A stretch of 64,000 nucleotides of DNA from an uncultured Eubacteriales bacterium (lineage in GTDB: Bacteria; Bacillota; Clostridia; Oscillospirales; Acutalibacteraceae): contig ONCP01000002.1 in assembly GCA_900316385.1 (NCBI GenBank), positions 1 to 64,000 of the forward strand, written 5' to 3'. The notes under the pieces were generated by a model. The model did not search any database. It was not told the DNA's origin and saw only the letters and a list, made by a program, of their open reading frames with translations. This document shows positions 43,901 through 52,653 of this stretch, in pieces (positions within the stretch are counted from its first letter, which is position 1; each line of letters starts with the position of its first letter). The position numbers and the translations under genes were made by a program.

Positions 43901-43930
43901 ACAGCTCCCCAAGAGGGGAGCTGTCTTTTA
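43901..43930 (+). terminator. Rho-independent terminator of gtrA
   Basis: ACAGCTCCCC (43901-43910), AAGA loop, GGGGAGCTGT (43915-43924), then CTTTT. The stem resembles the terminator after glgP. Confidence 0.75.
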
Positions 43931-45595
43931 CATTTCGGTAACTATTTCGTTTACGGTTTTTCCCGGAGGGATCATCGGGAGAACGTTGGCGTCGGGGCTG
44001 ATCACGCAATCGATCACCGCGGGACCGCCGAGACCCAGAGCCTTGTCGAAAACCTCCTCGACATCCTCCGCCTTGTCAAGTCTGAAGCCGGGGATACCGA
44101 ACGCCTCGGCAACCTTAACGAAATCGGTCGCTCTTTTGGGATCGGTCTGCGAGAAACGGCTTCCGTAAAACAGCTTCTGCCATTGTCTTACCATTCCGAG
44201 TACCTGATTGTTGAACACAAGCACGATCACGGGCAGGTTGTAGGATTTGAGAGTAACGAGCTCGTTTAAGTTCATATGGAAGCTTCCGTCGCCTGTAACG
44301 AGGAAAACTCTTCTTTTCGGCATTCCGCACTGCGCGCCGATCGCGGCGCCCATGCCGAAGCCCATCGTGCCCATACCGCCCGAGGTGAGCAGTGTGCGCG
44401 GACGCTCGATCTCGGAGTACTGGGCTACCCACATCTGGTGCTGACCGACGTCGGTCGCGATGATATCCTCGGGAGCCTTCTTCTTGTTGATCATAAGAAG
44501 CACGTCGAGCGCCGACATATAATCGCCGAGCTTTTCTCTGTGGGCAACGTGCTCGCCCTTCCAGATCTCAAGTTGAACGAGCCATTGGGTATGATTTTGC
44601 TTTTCAACGTGGTTGTTAAGTATCTCAAGAACAGCTTTCATATCGCCGACGATGTGGTTGTCGGTCTTGACGTTCTTGTCTATTTCATTTTTGTCGATAT
44701 CAATGTGAATGATAGTCGCCTGACTGCCGAACTTCTTGGGATCGCCCGCAACACGGTCGGAGAATCTGGCTCCGCAGGCGATGATAAGGTCGCATTTTTC
44801 GGTCGCCATACCTGTCGCGTAGGTTCCGTGCATACCGAGATTGCCCATATTCAGTCTGTGGGTAGCGGGGATACATCCGAGACCCATCAGGGAACAGCAT
44901 ACGGGAGCGTCGATTTTCTCGGCGAACTCAATGAGCTCGGGCGAAGCGTCGGCGCTTATAACGCCTCCGCCCGCGTAGATGATCGGGAATTTTGCGTTAT
45001 TGATAAGCTCAACAGCCTTAGCGATGTCCTCCGCGCCCGAAACCTCGCGCGATGCTTTTTCGGGAGGAGTGAGAGGCTTGTAGTCGGTGAGCTGAGCCGT
45101 GATGTCCTTGGGAACGTCGATGAGCACGGGACCTTTTCTGCCGTCGGTCGCGAGGGCGAACGCCGTGCGGATCGCGGGAGCAAGGTCCTCGATCCTTTTT
45201 ACAAGGTAGCTGCCCTTTGTGATCGGCTTAACGATATCGACGATATCGACCTCCTGGAAGCTGTCGCGTCCAAGCAGAGAGGTGTTTACGTTGCCCGTGA
45301 TAACGACCATCGGAATACTGTCGATGTTGGCGGTAGCGATACCTGTTACGGTGTTTGTCGCTCCGGGACCCGAGGTGGTGATGCACACTCCGACCTTACC
45401 CGTAGCTCTGGCGTAGCCGTCGGCGGCGTGAGCCGCGCCCTGCTCGTGAGCTGTAAGAATATGTTTGATCTTGTCACTGTATTTGTATAAAGCGTCATAA
45501 GTATTGAGCGCCGCGCCTCCGGGATAGCCGAAAACGGTGTCAACGCCCTGTTCAATTAAACATTCGCAAATGATTTCAGCGCCTGTTAACTGCAT
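43928..45595 (-). CDS. ilvB: Acetolactate synthase large subunit
   Basis: The ThDP/FAD-dependent enzyme (555 residues) that condenses two pyruvates, or pyruvate with 2-oxobutyrate, as the first common step of valine, leucine and isoleucine synthesis. The three domains are clear: ThDP-pyrimidine domain with GYPGGAALNTYDAL and the catalytic Glu in LTAHEQGAAHAADGY; central FAD-type domain; ThDP-PP domain with GDGSFHMNLNELVTL. GGGAGTGA supports ATG 45595; a 23-codon longer frame is unlikely. No ilvN regulatory subunit lies next to it. Confidence 0.95.
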   Translation of the reverse strand: MQLTGAEIICECLIEQGVDTVFGYPGGAALNTYDALYKYSDKIKHILTAHEQGAAHAADGYARATGKVGVCITTSGPGATNTVTGIATANIDSIPMVVITGNVNTSLLGRDSFQEVDIVDIVKPITKGSYLVKRIEDLAPAIRTAFALATDGRKGPVLIDVPKDITAQLTDYKPLTPPEKASREVSGAEDIAKAVELINNAKFPIIYAGGGVISADASPELIEFAEKIDAPVCCSLMGLGCIPATHRLNMGNLGMHGTYATGMATEKCDLIIACGARFSDRVAGDPKKFGSQATIIHIDIDKNEIDKNVKTDNHIVGDMKAVLEILNNHVEKQNHTQWLVQLEIWKGEHVAHREKLGDYMSALDVLLMINKKKAPEDIIATDVGQHQMWVAQYSEIERPRTLLTSGGMGTMGFGMGAAIGAQCGMPKRRVFLVTGDGSFHMNLNELVTLKSYNLPVIVLVFNNQVLGMVRQWQKLFYGSRFSQTDPKRATDFVKVAEAFGIPGFRLDKAEDVEEVFDKALGLGGPAVIDCVISPDANVLPMIPPGKTVNEIVTEM

Positions 45596-45635
45596 TAGGA
45601 AAGTCACTCCCTTAAATATTTTTCCACAAATAGTT

Positions 45636-45664
45636 ATTTTAACTGAAAAAGTATACGTTGTCAA
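45636..45664 (-). promoter_or_regulatory. Promoter of ilvB
   Basis: On the minus strand, perfect TTGACA (45659-45664), 17-base spacer, TAAAAT (45636-45641). The 40-base leader is too short for a T-box or attenuator. Confidence 0.75.
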
Positions 45665-45678
45665 GCCTTTGAAAGGCG

Positions 45679-45716
45679 GAAAAAAGCGCGGCGTCCCAAG
45701 TCCGCGGACGCCGCGC
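45679..45716 (-). terminator. Rho-independent terminator of the rsmE-mtnN operon
   Basis: GCGCGGCGTCC (45686-45696) pairs with GGACGCCGCGC (45706-45716). The minus-strand tail is TTTTTTCC. Confidence 0.93.
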
Positions 45717-45731
45717 GTAAGATCGTTGCGA

Positions 45732-46427
45732 TCATAAGCTCTTGATAAAGTCGGAAATAACGAGGATCGACCTTGTGCCCGCGATCCCGCAAAAGTCCTT
45801 GAAGTCCATTCCCTGATTCTTGTTCAGGTCGTCGGAGATAACGCGGAAAACGCAGAACGGAACGTTGTTTCTGAAGCATACGTGACCGATCGCGCCGCCC
45901 TCCATCTCGCAGGCGATCGCGTCAAAGCGAATATTTATCCGCGCGCGCTTGCTTCGTCTGGAAACGAACAGGTCGCCCGAGGCGATCCTGCCCATAAAGG
46001 CGTGAGCGTCTTCGATTCCTTCGCAAAGCTTGAATATTTTTTTAGCGATAGCTTCGTCGCAGGGGAAGTAGATACGGTTCGCGTCGGGGAAGGTGATTTC
46101 TCCGATCGGATCTCCGAGCGCGGAAGCGTTCATATCGTGCTGAAGGACCTCGGTCCCGACTACCATATCGCAGATTCTGAGGTCGTCCACCAGCGCGCCC
46201 GCTACGCCGCTGTTTATGATGAAATCAGGCTTGTATTTGTCGATCATAAGCTGAGCGCACATCGCGGCGTTTACCTTGCCGACGCCGCACTCGGCGGCTA
46301 CAACGCTCTTTCCCTCGATGGTTCCCATAGAGAACTTGATGTTGGCGTACTCCATATCAAGTCTGTTGTCCATCATTGATTTTAGTCCGTCAACCTCCAA
46401 GGCCAACGCGCAGATAATACCAATCAT
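45732..46427 (-). CDS. mtnN: 5'-methylthioadenosine/S-adenosylhomocysteine nucleosidase
   Basis: A 231-residue nucleosidase that releases adenine from methylthioadenosine and S-adenosylhomocysteine, recycling the products of methyltransferases. IGIICALALEVDGL at the start, INSGVAGALVDDLRICDMVVGTEVLQHDMNA, and the catalytic regions CEMEGGAIGHVC and FRVISDDLN fit the MTAN family. ATG 46427 is supported by TAAGGAGGA. It lies 10 bases behind rsmE, a methyltransferase that itself makes SAH. Confidence 0.94.
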   Translation of the reverse strand: MIGIICALALEVDGLKSMMDNRLDMEYANIKFSMGTIEGKSVVAAECGVGKVNAAMCAQLMIDKYKPDFIINSGVAGALVDDLRICDMVVGTEVLQHDMNASALGDPIGEITFPDANRIYFPCDEAIAKKIFKLCEGIEDAHAFMGRIASGDLFVSRRSKRARINIRFDAIACEMEGGAIGHVCFRNNVPFCVFRVISDDLNKNQGMDFKDFCGIAGTRSILVISDFIKSL

Positions 46428-46437
46428 AATTTCCTCC

Positions 46438-47166
46438 TTAATCAAAGTTGCCCGTTTGATACATTATAATCGAAAGCGCCGCCAGCGGAGCTGTTTCCGC
46501 TCGGAGGATACGCCTGCCGAGCGTAGCCCTCAAGCCGCCGTTTTCAAGAACGAAATCGACCTCGTTCTGTTCAAAGCCGCCTTCGCTTCCGATGAATATT
46601 CCGATTTTTTCGGGGCTGTCGGGCAAAAGTGACCGTACGCTTTCGCCGCCCAGCTCGTAAAAAATAATGTTTTTATCGTTAGCTTCACTCTGCTTTACCG
46701 CCTGTTTGAAGCTCACCGCCTCACAAACCTCGGGGATTATCCCTCGCCTTGACTGCTGAGCGGCTTCCTTGGCGATCTTCTGCCACCTTTGACGCTTTTT
46801 GCCGAGCGATTTTTCGTCGGGACGCGACACGCACCTCGCCGATATCATCGGCACGATCCTGCTGACGCCGAGCTCGACGCATTTCTGAATAATATAATCC
46901 ATTTTATCGCCCTTGGGCAGCGCCTGATAGAGCGTGATTTTGACGTCTGGCTCGTTTGGACACAGAGAACGGGCTGTGACCTTGACCTCCGCGCTGTCGC
47001 CGACAGCCGAAACAAGCTCGCAGTCAAGCTGTTGTCCCGACGGCGTGACGAGAGTAAGTTTTTCGCCCGATTTCATTCTCAGACTTTTGAGCATATGGCG
47101 GGCGGTTTCGCCCTCGATGATGTATCTGTCCGCGTCGATTTCGCGGTCGGTAAAAAACCAAGCCAT
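46438..47166 (-). CDS. rsmE: 16S rRNA (uracil-1498-N3)-methyltransferase
   Basis: RsmE (242 residues), an AdoMet-dependent SPOUT methyltransferase that modifies U1498 in 16S rRNA. The N-terminal PUA-like domain (~1-75, GETARHMLKSLRMKSGEKL) is followed by the knotted domain with LYQALPKGDKMDYIIQKCVELGV, RWQKIAKEAAQQSRRG and the AdoMet-binding IFIGSEGGFEQNEVDF and GRRILRAETA. The ATG has AAAGGGAT upstream. It shares a divergent promoter region with pncC and is followed by mtnN. Confidence 0.97.
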   Translation of the reverse strand: MAWFFTDREIDADRYIIEGETARHMLKSLRMKSGEKLTLVTPSGQQLDCELVSAVGDSAEVKVTARSLCPNEPDVKITLYQALPKGDKMDYIIQKCVELGVSRIVPMISARCVSRPDEKSLGKKRQRWQKIAKEAAQQSRRGIIPEVCEAVSFKQAVKQSEANDKNIIFYELGGESVRSLLPDSPEKIGIFIGSEGGFEQNEVDFVLENGGLRATLGRRILRAETAPLAALSIIMYQTGNFD

Positions 47167-47212
47167 ATTATCCCTTTCCTGTTACGGTTTTATAAAACCG
47201 TTTCTGCTTATT

Positions 47213-47265
47213 ATTCTACCAAATATTTTTACGGATTGCAATAACTATATTGTTTGTGGTAGAAT
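47213..47265. promoter_or_regulatory. Divergent promoters sharing one palindromic -35 box
   Basis: TTGCAA at 47236-47241 is its own reverse complement. To the left (minus strand) a 17-base spacer leads to TAGAAT (47213-47218) for rsmE; to the right an 18-base spacer leads to TAGAAT (47260-47265) for pncC. Both -10 boxes are preceded by GG. Confidence 0.55.
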
Positions 47266-47284
47266 ATAAATCGAGGTGATGGAA

Positions 47285-47824
47285 ATGTTCGAAATAAATG
47301 CGGAAAAATTCATTAATTTACTGGCAAAAGAAGGAATCAATCCCAAAAAGCTCCAGGATCTGGTGGTCAGGAGACTTTCCGAGCTCAGCAAGACCGTAGC
47401 GACGGCGGAAAGCTGCACGGGCGGCCTTATCAGCAAGCGGATCACTGAGGTCAGCGGAGCCTCAAACGTTTTTGAATGCGGAGTTTGTTCCTATTCCAAC
47501 GGCATCAAACGCAGACTGCTTGGCGTCAAGGGCGAAACCCTCGCCGCCGTCGGCGCGGTGTCGCCTGCCGTGGCGGCTCAGATGGCGGAGGGAGTCAGGG
47601 AGATTTCGAACGCTGATTTCGGTCTTTCGACTACGGGCATAGCCGGTCCCACAGGCGGAACAAAGGAAAAACCCGTCGGTCTTGTTTACATAGCGCTCAG
47701 CTACGGCGGAGCGACCGAGATCGTCAAGGCTTCTCTTTCGGACGTGAAACCCCTTGACAGGGAGAACGTCCGCCGGGAGGCGAGCGATATAGCCTTGTGG
47801 CTTTTGCTTAATAAAATCAGATAA
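47285..47824 (+). CDS. pncC: CinA C-terminal domain protein, nicotinamide-nucleotide amidase
   Basis: A 179-residue single-domain CinA-C protein that deamidates NMN to nicotinate mononucleotide in pyridine nucleotide recycling. SKTVATAESCTGGLISKRITEV contains the catalytic Ser-Cys-Thr region, FECGVCSYSNGIKRRLLGV follows, and STTGIAGPTGGTKEKPVGLVYIAL is the other active-site stretch. ATG 47285 is favoured with GAGGTG 6 bases upstream; GTG 47276 and ATG 47279 are alternatives. The N-terminal ADP-ribose pyrophosphatase-like domain of full CinA is absent. Confidence 0.92.
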   Translation: MFEINAEKFINLLAKEGINPKKLQDLVVRRLSELSKTVATAESCTGGLISKRITEVSGASNVFECGVCSYSNGIKRRLLGVKGETLAAVGAVSPAVAAQMAEGVREISNADFGLSTTGIAGPTGGTKEKPVGLVYIALSYGGATEIVKASLSDVKPLDRENVRREASDIALWLLLNKIR

Positions 47825-47870
47825 TTACTAACTTTTATATTATTTTTGGTTGAAAATTACAAACAAGGTA

Positions 47871-47899
47871 TTGCTAAATTCCGATTTGTATGTTAAAAT
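47871..47899 (+). promoter_or_regulatory. Promoter of malQ-glgP
   Basis: TTGCTA at 47871-47876, 17-base spacer, TAAAAT at 47894-47899. The ~80-base leader contains a GC-rich run (47921-47945) but no clear operator. Confidence 0.6.
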
Positions 47900-47983
47900 T
47901 ATACCAACTATTGTGGGAAAGAGCCCCGAAGGGCGCCCGCGAGAGAAAATTTAATATCATATCATCTGAAGGGAGATGAATTT

Positions 47984-49477
47984 ATGGCAAGAGTGGCAGG
48001 AATTCTGATGCCGATCACCTCTTTACCCTCGCCGTACGGAATCGGAACGATAGGTAAGGAGGCGCGCGAGTTCGCCGACTTTTTATCAGAGGCAGGTCAG
48101 AAAATCTGGCAGATTCTTCCCGCAGGCCCGACGAGCTACGGCGATTCGCCCTATCAGTCGTTTTCGACTTACGCGGGAAACCCGTATCTGATCGACCTTG
48201 ACACACTGGTTGAGGAGGAGCTTATTTCCAAGGAACAGCTCGACGCCATTGACTGGGGAGACAATCCCAACGAGGTAGACTACGAAAAGATTTACAACAA
48301 CCGTTTTGTTGTGCTGAAAAAGGCGTACGACACCTATATCGAGGATTATGAGCTCGACGTTTTCGAGGAGTTTAAGAAGGACAACGCTCACTGGCTCGAC
48401 GATTACGCTCTTTATATGGCGGTCAAGAAGAGCTTTGATATGGTCGCATGGCCCGAATGGCCTGACGAAGCGATCAAAATGCGCCGACCCGCCGCCATAA
48501 GAAAGTACAAAAAGAAATTAGAGGACGATATCGATTTCTGGAAATGGATCCAGTTCAAGTTCTATGAGCAGTGGTACGAGTTCCGCGAGTATGTCAACGA
48601 CCTCGGGATCAAGATCCTCGGCGATATGCCCATCTATGTCGCTATGGACAGCGCGGACACGTGGGCAAATCCCGATGTGTTCTGGCTTGACGAGGACAAT
48701 ATGCCCGTATGCGTGGCGGGATGTCCTCCCGATTATTTCTCCGAGACAGGCCAGCTCTGGGGCAATCCGCTCTATGACTGGGAGTACCTCAAGCAGACAG
48801 ACTATGTCTGGTGGTTCAACCGCATCGCGGCTGCCGCCAACCTTTACGATATCACAAGAATCGACCATTTCCGCGCGTTCAACGATTATTACGCGATTCC
48901 TTATCCTTCCGAAAACGCCATCAACGGTGAGTGGATGGACGGCCCCGGAATGGATTTCTTCAATAAGATGAAGGACGCGCTCGGAGATATTCCGATCGTA
49001 GCCGAGGATCTGGGCGATCTCAGCCCGGGAGTTGAAAAGCTCCTTAAGGACAGCGGTTATCCGGGAATGAAGGTTCTGGAGTTTGCCTTTGACGGCGATG
49101 ACGAGAACGACTTCCTTCCCCATAACTATCCCGACAGCAACTGCGTTGTATACACGGGAACCCATGATAACGATACTATTATGGGCTGGTACAGTCAGGC
49201 TGAACCCGAAGAAATCAAATGCGCCGTAGACTACTGCCATATCGCAAACGGCGAGGAGTTTAACTGGGGTCTTATCCGCACGGCTTATGAGAGCAAGGCG
49301 GATTACGCTGTTATTCAAATGCAGGATATACTTGGTCTCGGTTCAGAGGCGAGAATGAACGTACCCTCTACCCTAGGCGGTAACTGGGTATGGAGAATGG
49401 ACGCCGACGCGCTGACCGAGGAGCTTGCTCAAAGACTATCATGGATGTCCGATACATACGGACGACTGGAGGACTAA
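47984..49477 (+). CDS. malQ: 4-alpha-glucanotransferase (amylomaltase)
   Basis: A 497-residue GH77 enzyme that disproportionates malto-oligosaccharides by moving glucan segments, giving longer chains for the phosphorylase. The family start ARVAGILMPITSLPSPYGIG, then QKIWQILPAGPTSYGDSPYQSFSTYAGNP, ILGDMPIYVAMDSADTWANP, TRIDHFRAFNDYYAIP (nucleophile Asp), VAEDLGDLSPGVEKLL (acid/base Glu) and YTGTHDNDTIMGW are all intact. AAGGGAGATG precedes the ATG. The glgP gene follows after 3 bases. Confidence 0.97.
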   Translation: MARVAGILMPITSLPSPYGIGTIGKEAREFADFLSEAGQKIWQILPAGPTSYGDSPYQSFSTYAGNPYLIDLDTLVEEELISKEQLDAIDWGDNPNEVDYEKIYNNRFVVLKKAYDTYIEDYELDVFEEFKKDNAHWLDDYALYMAVKKSFDMVAWPEWPDEAIKMRRPAAIRKYKKKLEDDIDFWKWIQFKFYEQWYEFREYVNDLGIKILGDMPIYVAMDSADTWANPDVFWLDEDNMPVCVAGCPPDYFSETGQLWGNPLYDWEYLKQTDYVWWFNRIAAAANLYDITRIDHFRAFNDYYAIPYPSENAINGEWMDGPGMDFFNKMKDALGDIPIVAEDLGDLSPGVEKLLKDSGYPGMKVLEFAFDGDDENDFLPHNYPDSNCVVYTGTHDNDTIMGWYSQAEPEEIKCAVDYCHIANGEEFNWGLIRTAYESKADYAVIQMQDILGLGSEARMNVPSTLGGNWVWRMDADALTEELAQRLSWMSDTYGRLED

Positions 49478-49480
49478 AAT

Positions 49481-51853
49481 ATGGGTAAATTAATTATGGA
49501 CGAGATTAAAAAGAGTTCCAAGGCTCTCTATTGCGCGAAGCCCGAGGAACTCACTCCCGCTCAGCTTCACTACCTTCTCGGAAGATATGTACAGTCCGAG
49601 ATCGCGGATAACTGGGTAAAGAGCAAGAGAAAGCACGCAGAGGGCAGAAGAGCCTTCTACTTCTCCGCCGAGTTCCTTATGGGCCGTATGATCTACAACA
49701 ATCTTTACTGCCTCGGACTTCTCGACGAAGCAAAAACTCTGCTCAAGAAGAAGGGCATCGACATCAACGTTTTCGAAGAGGTTGACGACGCGGCTCTCGG
49801 TAACGGCGGTCTCGGTCGTCTTGCGGCTTGCTACCTTGACTCAGCGGCTACTCAGGAGGTTCCGCTCGACGGTTACGGTATCCGCTATAAGTACGGTCTT
49901 TTCAAGCAGCTTATCGAGAACGGCTATCAGGTCGAGGTTGCCGACGATTGGCAGAAGTACGGCGATCCCTGGTGCGTAAGACGCGAGGACAGAGCCGTTC
50001 TGGTTGACTTCAAGGGTCAGACAGTCAAGGCTGTTCCCTATGATATGGCTATCATCGGCTACGGCACAAACAATATCAACACTCTCCGCCTCTGGCAGGC
50101 TGAGGCATTGCAGGATTTCGACTTCCAGGAATTCAACAACTGCCACTATGACAGCTCCGTAAAGGCTAAGAACGACGCCGAGAATATCTCCCGCGTTCTT
50201 TATCCCAACGATAACACCTACGACGGTAAGGTTCTCCGACTCAAGCAGCAGTATTTCTTCTGCTCGGCTTCCTTACAGGATATTATGAAGGATTACAAGG
50301 AGAAGTACGGCAGTGATTACAGCCACTTCGCCGAGGATTATGTATTCCAGCTCAACGATACTCATCCCGTATCCGCTATCCCCGAGCTCGTAAGACTTCT
50401 TATGCTCGACGGACTTTCCTTCGACGAGGCGTTCGACATCGCCCGCAGAACCTGCTCCTACACCAACCACACGGTTCTCGGCGAGGCTCTTGAGAAATGG
50501 CACGCCGACCTTATGATGGATGTTATCCCCGAGATCTATCACATCATCTGCCTCATCGCCAACAAGCTCCAGGAGGAGCTCGCCGCCAAGGGCGTCAACG
50601 ATGAGCAGAAGGCGAGAATGAGAATCGTTGACAACAACACCGTTCATATGGCTCGTCTCGCTACTTATGTTTCCACATACGTTAACGGCGTTGCTCAGAT
50701 CCACACCGAGATCCTCAAGAACGACGTTCTCAAGGATTGGTACGACGTATATCCCGAGCGCTTCCAGAACAAGACAAACGGTATCACTCAGCGTCGTTGG
50801 CTCGGCCTTTGCAATCCCGAGCTTTCCGAGTTCATCACCGAGCGCGTAGGCAACGGCTGGCTCAAGGATCTCTCCAAGCTCAGCAAGCTCAACAAAACGA
50901 TGGACGACGCCACGATCAAGGAATTCAACAAGATCAAGGCAAAGAAGAAGAAGGATCTCGCCGATTACATCAAGAAGATGGACGGCGTGGACGTTGACCC
51001 GACAATGATCTTCGACGTTCAGGTAAAGCGTCTCCACGAGTACAAGAGACAGCTCATCAACGCCTTCTCGATCATGCTCATCTACAAGAGACTCAAGAAG
51101 GGCGAGCTCAAGAACTGGAACCCCACCTGCTTCATCTTCGGAGCTAAGGCGGCTCCCGGTTACGCAAGAGCCAAGGCTATCATCAAGTATATCAACGAGC
51201 TTGCGAACCTCGTTAATAACGATCCCGACACCAAGGATAAGCTTCAGGTCGTTTATTGCTCCAACTACAATGTAAGCTACGCCGAGAGGATCGTAACCGC
51301 TGCCGATATCTCCGAGCAGACCTCGCTCGCGGGCACAGAGGCTTCGGGAACAGGTAATATGAAGTTTATGGTCAACGGCGCAGTTACCCTCGGAACATGG
51401 GACGGCGCGAACATCGAGATCGCCGAGGCAGCGGGAGTAGAGAACGAGTACATCTTCGGCGCGAGAGTTGAGGATGTTGAGGCTATCAAGGATACTTACA
51501 GCTCACGTTCGATCTACAACAGCAACCCCGAAATCAAGTCCGTTATCGATACCCTCATCGACGGTACCGTTTCCGATGGCAACGCTCAGGGCGAAGGCAG
51601 CTTCGCTGAGCTCCACAAGGCTCTCCTCGACGGCGCTTCATGGCATAAGCCCGACCACTACTATGTTCTCTATGATCTGATGAGCTACGTAGAGGCGAAG
51701 ATCAAGGCGAACACCGACTATTCCGACAGGATCGCTTTCGGCAGAAAGTGCCTTATGAATGTTGCCAACTCAGGTAAGTTCAGCTCCGACAGAGCTATCC
51801 TTGAATACGCTAAGGATCTCTGGCACGTTGATTACAGAGGCAAGAAGGACTGA
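49481..51853 (+). CDS. glgP: Alpha-glucan (glycogen/maltodextrin) phosphorylase
   Basis: A 790-residue GT35 phosphorylase that releases glucose-1-phosphate from alpha-1,4-glucans. AFYFSAEFLMGRMIYNNL, ALGNGGLGRLAACYLDSAAT, the central WLGLCNPELSEF and KRLHEYKRQLINAF match the family, and the PLP lysine lies in EASGTGNMKFMVNGAVTLGTWDGANIEI. It starts three bases after malQ; together they degrade malto-oligosaccharides or glycogen. Codon use is strongly biased to favoured codons, suggesting high expression. A strong terminator follows. Confidence 0.97.
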   Translation: MGKLIMDEIKKSSKALYCAKPEELTPAQLHYLLGRYVQSEIADNWVKSKRKHAEGRRAFYFSAEFLMGRMIYNNLYCLGLLDEAKTLLKKKGIDINVFEEVDDAALGNGGLGRLAACYLDSAATQEVPLDGYGIRYKYGLFKQLIENGYQVEVADDWQKYGDPWCVRREDRAVLVDFKGQTVKAVPYDMAIIGYGTNNINTLRLWQAEALQDFDFQEFNNCHYDSSVKAKNDAENISRVLYPNDNTYDGKVLRLKQQYFFCSASLQDIMKDYKEKYGSDYSHFAEDYVFQLNDTHPVSAIPELVRLLMLDGLSFDEAFDIARRTCSYTNHTVLGEALEKWHADLMMDVIPEIYHIICLIANKLQEELAAKGVNDEQKARMRIVDNNTVHMARLATYVSTYVNGVAQIHTEILKNDVLKDWYDVYPERFQNKTNGITQRRWLGLCNPELSEFITERVGNGWLKDLSKLSKLNKTMDDATIKEFNKIKAKKKKDLADYIKKMDGVDVDPTMIFDVQVKRLHEYKRQLINAFSIMLIYKRLKKGELKNWNPTCFIFGAKAAPGYARAKAIIKYINELANLVNNDPDTKDKLQVVYCSNYNVSYAERIVTAADISEQTSLAGTEASGTGNMKFMVNGAVTLGTWDGANIEIAEAAGVENEYIFGARVEDVEAIKDTYSSRSIYNSNPEIKSVIDTLIDGTVSDGNAQGEGSFAELHKALLDGASWHKPDHYYVLYDLMSYVEAKIKANTDYSDRIAFGRKCLMNVANSGKFSSDRAILEYAKDLWHVDYRGKKD

Positions 51854-51869
51854 TAAAGGTCTTATAAAC

Positions 51870-51900
51870 AACAGCTCCCGAGCTATCGGGAGCTGTTTTT
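51870..51900 (+). terminator. Rho-independent terminator of malQ-glgP
   Basis: ACAGCTCCCGA (51871-51881) pairs with TCGGGAGCTGT (51886-51896) around GCTA, followed by TTTTT. Confidence 0.95.
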
Positions 51901-51925
51901 GACATTTCCTTGGAAGAAGGCTGTT

Positions 51926-52546
51926 TTATTGATTTTTCAGTCTGTCGGGATCGAGGATCCTTATCCTGCCGTACTCTGTCCGCAAAAGCCCGTTGTCCCT
52001 GAATCCTTTCAGGATCTTGCTGACAGTCACTCTGGTGACGCCCGTTTGCGCCGCGATATCCTCGTGAGTGAGCTTTACCTCTGAGTGCTCGTCGGCGTTT
52101 TGCAGCAGGACGTCGGATATCCTTTGGTCAGCCTTCATAAAAGTCATAGCGTCAAGCTTGTTTGAGAGCTGCCGAACTCTTGCCGCCTGCAAGCCAAGCA
52201 GTTCAAGCGCCAGGCGAGGGTGGTTGCGTGTCAGGTTGAGCAGAGTCTCCTCGTTTATCACCGCGACTTCGATATTGGTCAGAGCCTTTGCCGAGCTGAT
52301 CCTCGGCATTCTGTCAAAGAACGCCGCCTCGCCGAGGATCTCGCCGCGTCCCGCGGACGACAGCGTGTGTTCTACCCCGTCGGGAGAGGTCATGTATACG
52401 CGGACCTTGCCTGTTTTAAGGTAATAAAAGCTCTCCGCGCGGTCGCCCTGATAATAGATTATGCTCCCCTTCGAGAACCTTCTCGTGTAGCTGAGCCTGC
52501 CGAATACGGCGCTTATTTCGTTTTCGCTGTTTATAGGGCTGTTCAT
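51926..52546 (-). CDS. Crp/Fnr-family transcriptional regulator
   Basis: A 206-residue regulator with an N-terminal cyclic-nucleotide-like sensor barrel (~15-120: FSKGSIIYYQGDRAESFYYLKTGKVRVY, GEILGEAAFFDRMPR), a dimer helix (~125-150) and a C-terminal winged helix-turn-helix (LTHEDIAAQTGVTRVTVSKILKGFRDNG). No Cys cluster for an iron-sulfur centre is present, so it is not a classic oxygen-sensing Fnr; cAMP contacts are not conserved enough to call it Crp. It is divergent from leuCD. A perfect dyad overlaps its own -10 box, suggesting autorepression. Confidence 0.93.
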   Translation of the reverse strand: MNSPINSENEISAVFGRLSYTRRFSKGSIIYYQGDRAESFYYLKTGKVRVYMTSPDGVEHTLSSAGRGEILGEAAFFDRMPRISSAKALTNIEVAVINEETLLNLTRNHPRLALELLGLQAARVRQLSNKLDAMTFMKADQRISDVLLQNADEHSEVKLTHEDIAAQTGVTRVTVSKILKGFRDNGLLRTEYGRIRILDPDRLKNQ

Positions 52547-52574
52547 AACATCACGCTTTCAATTATTTCTTTGT

Positions 52575-52606
52575 AGATTGTATCATACTTTACAATCTTT
52601 TGGCAA
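52575..52606 (-). promoter_or_regulatory. Promoter of the Crp/Fnr gene with overlapping operator-like dyad
   Basis: On the minus strand, TTGCCA (52601-52606), 18-base spacer, TACAAT (52577-52582). AGATTGTA (52575-52582) and TACAATCT (52591-52598) form a perfect 8-bp inverted repeat with an 8-base centre, covering the -10 and spacer. The symmetry and size suit a Crp/Fnr dimer. It also lies ~60 bases before leuC, so it could control both genes. Confidence 0.55.
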
Positions 52607-52653
52607 GCATATGTGTAATAATATTTCTAATGAATTTTAAAGGATGTGTTTAT

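Noticed and set aside
44276-45490. 404-codon open frame on the plus strand opposite ilvB
   Set aside because: Mirror of the well-conserved ilvB gene; Val/Asp-rich without domain signals.
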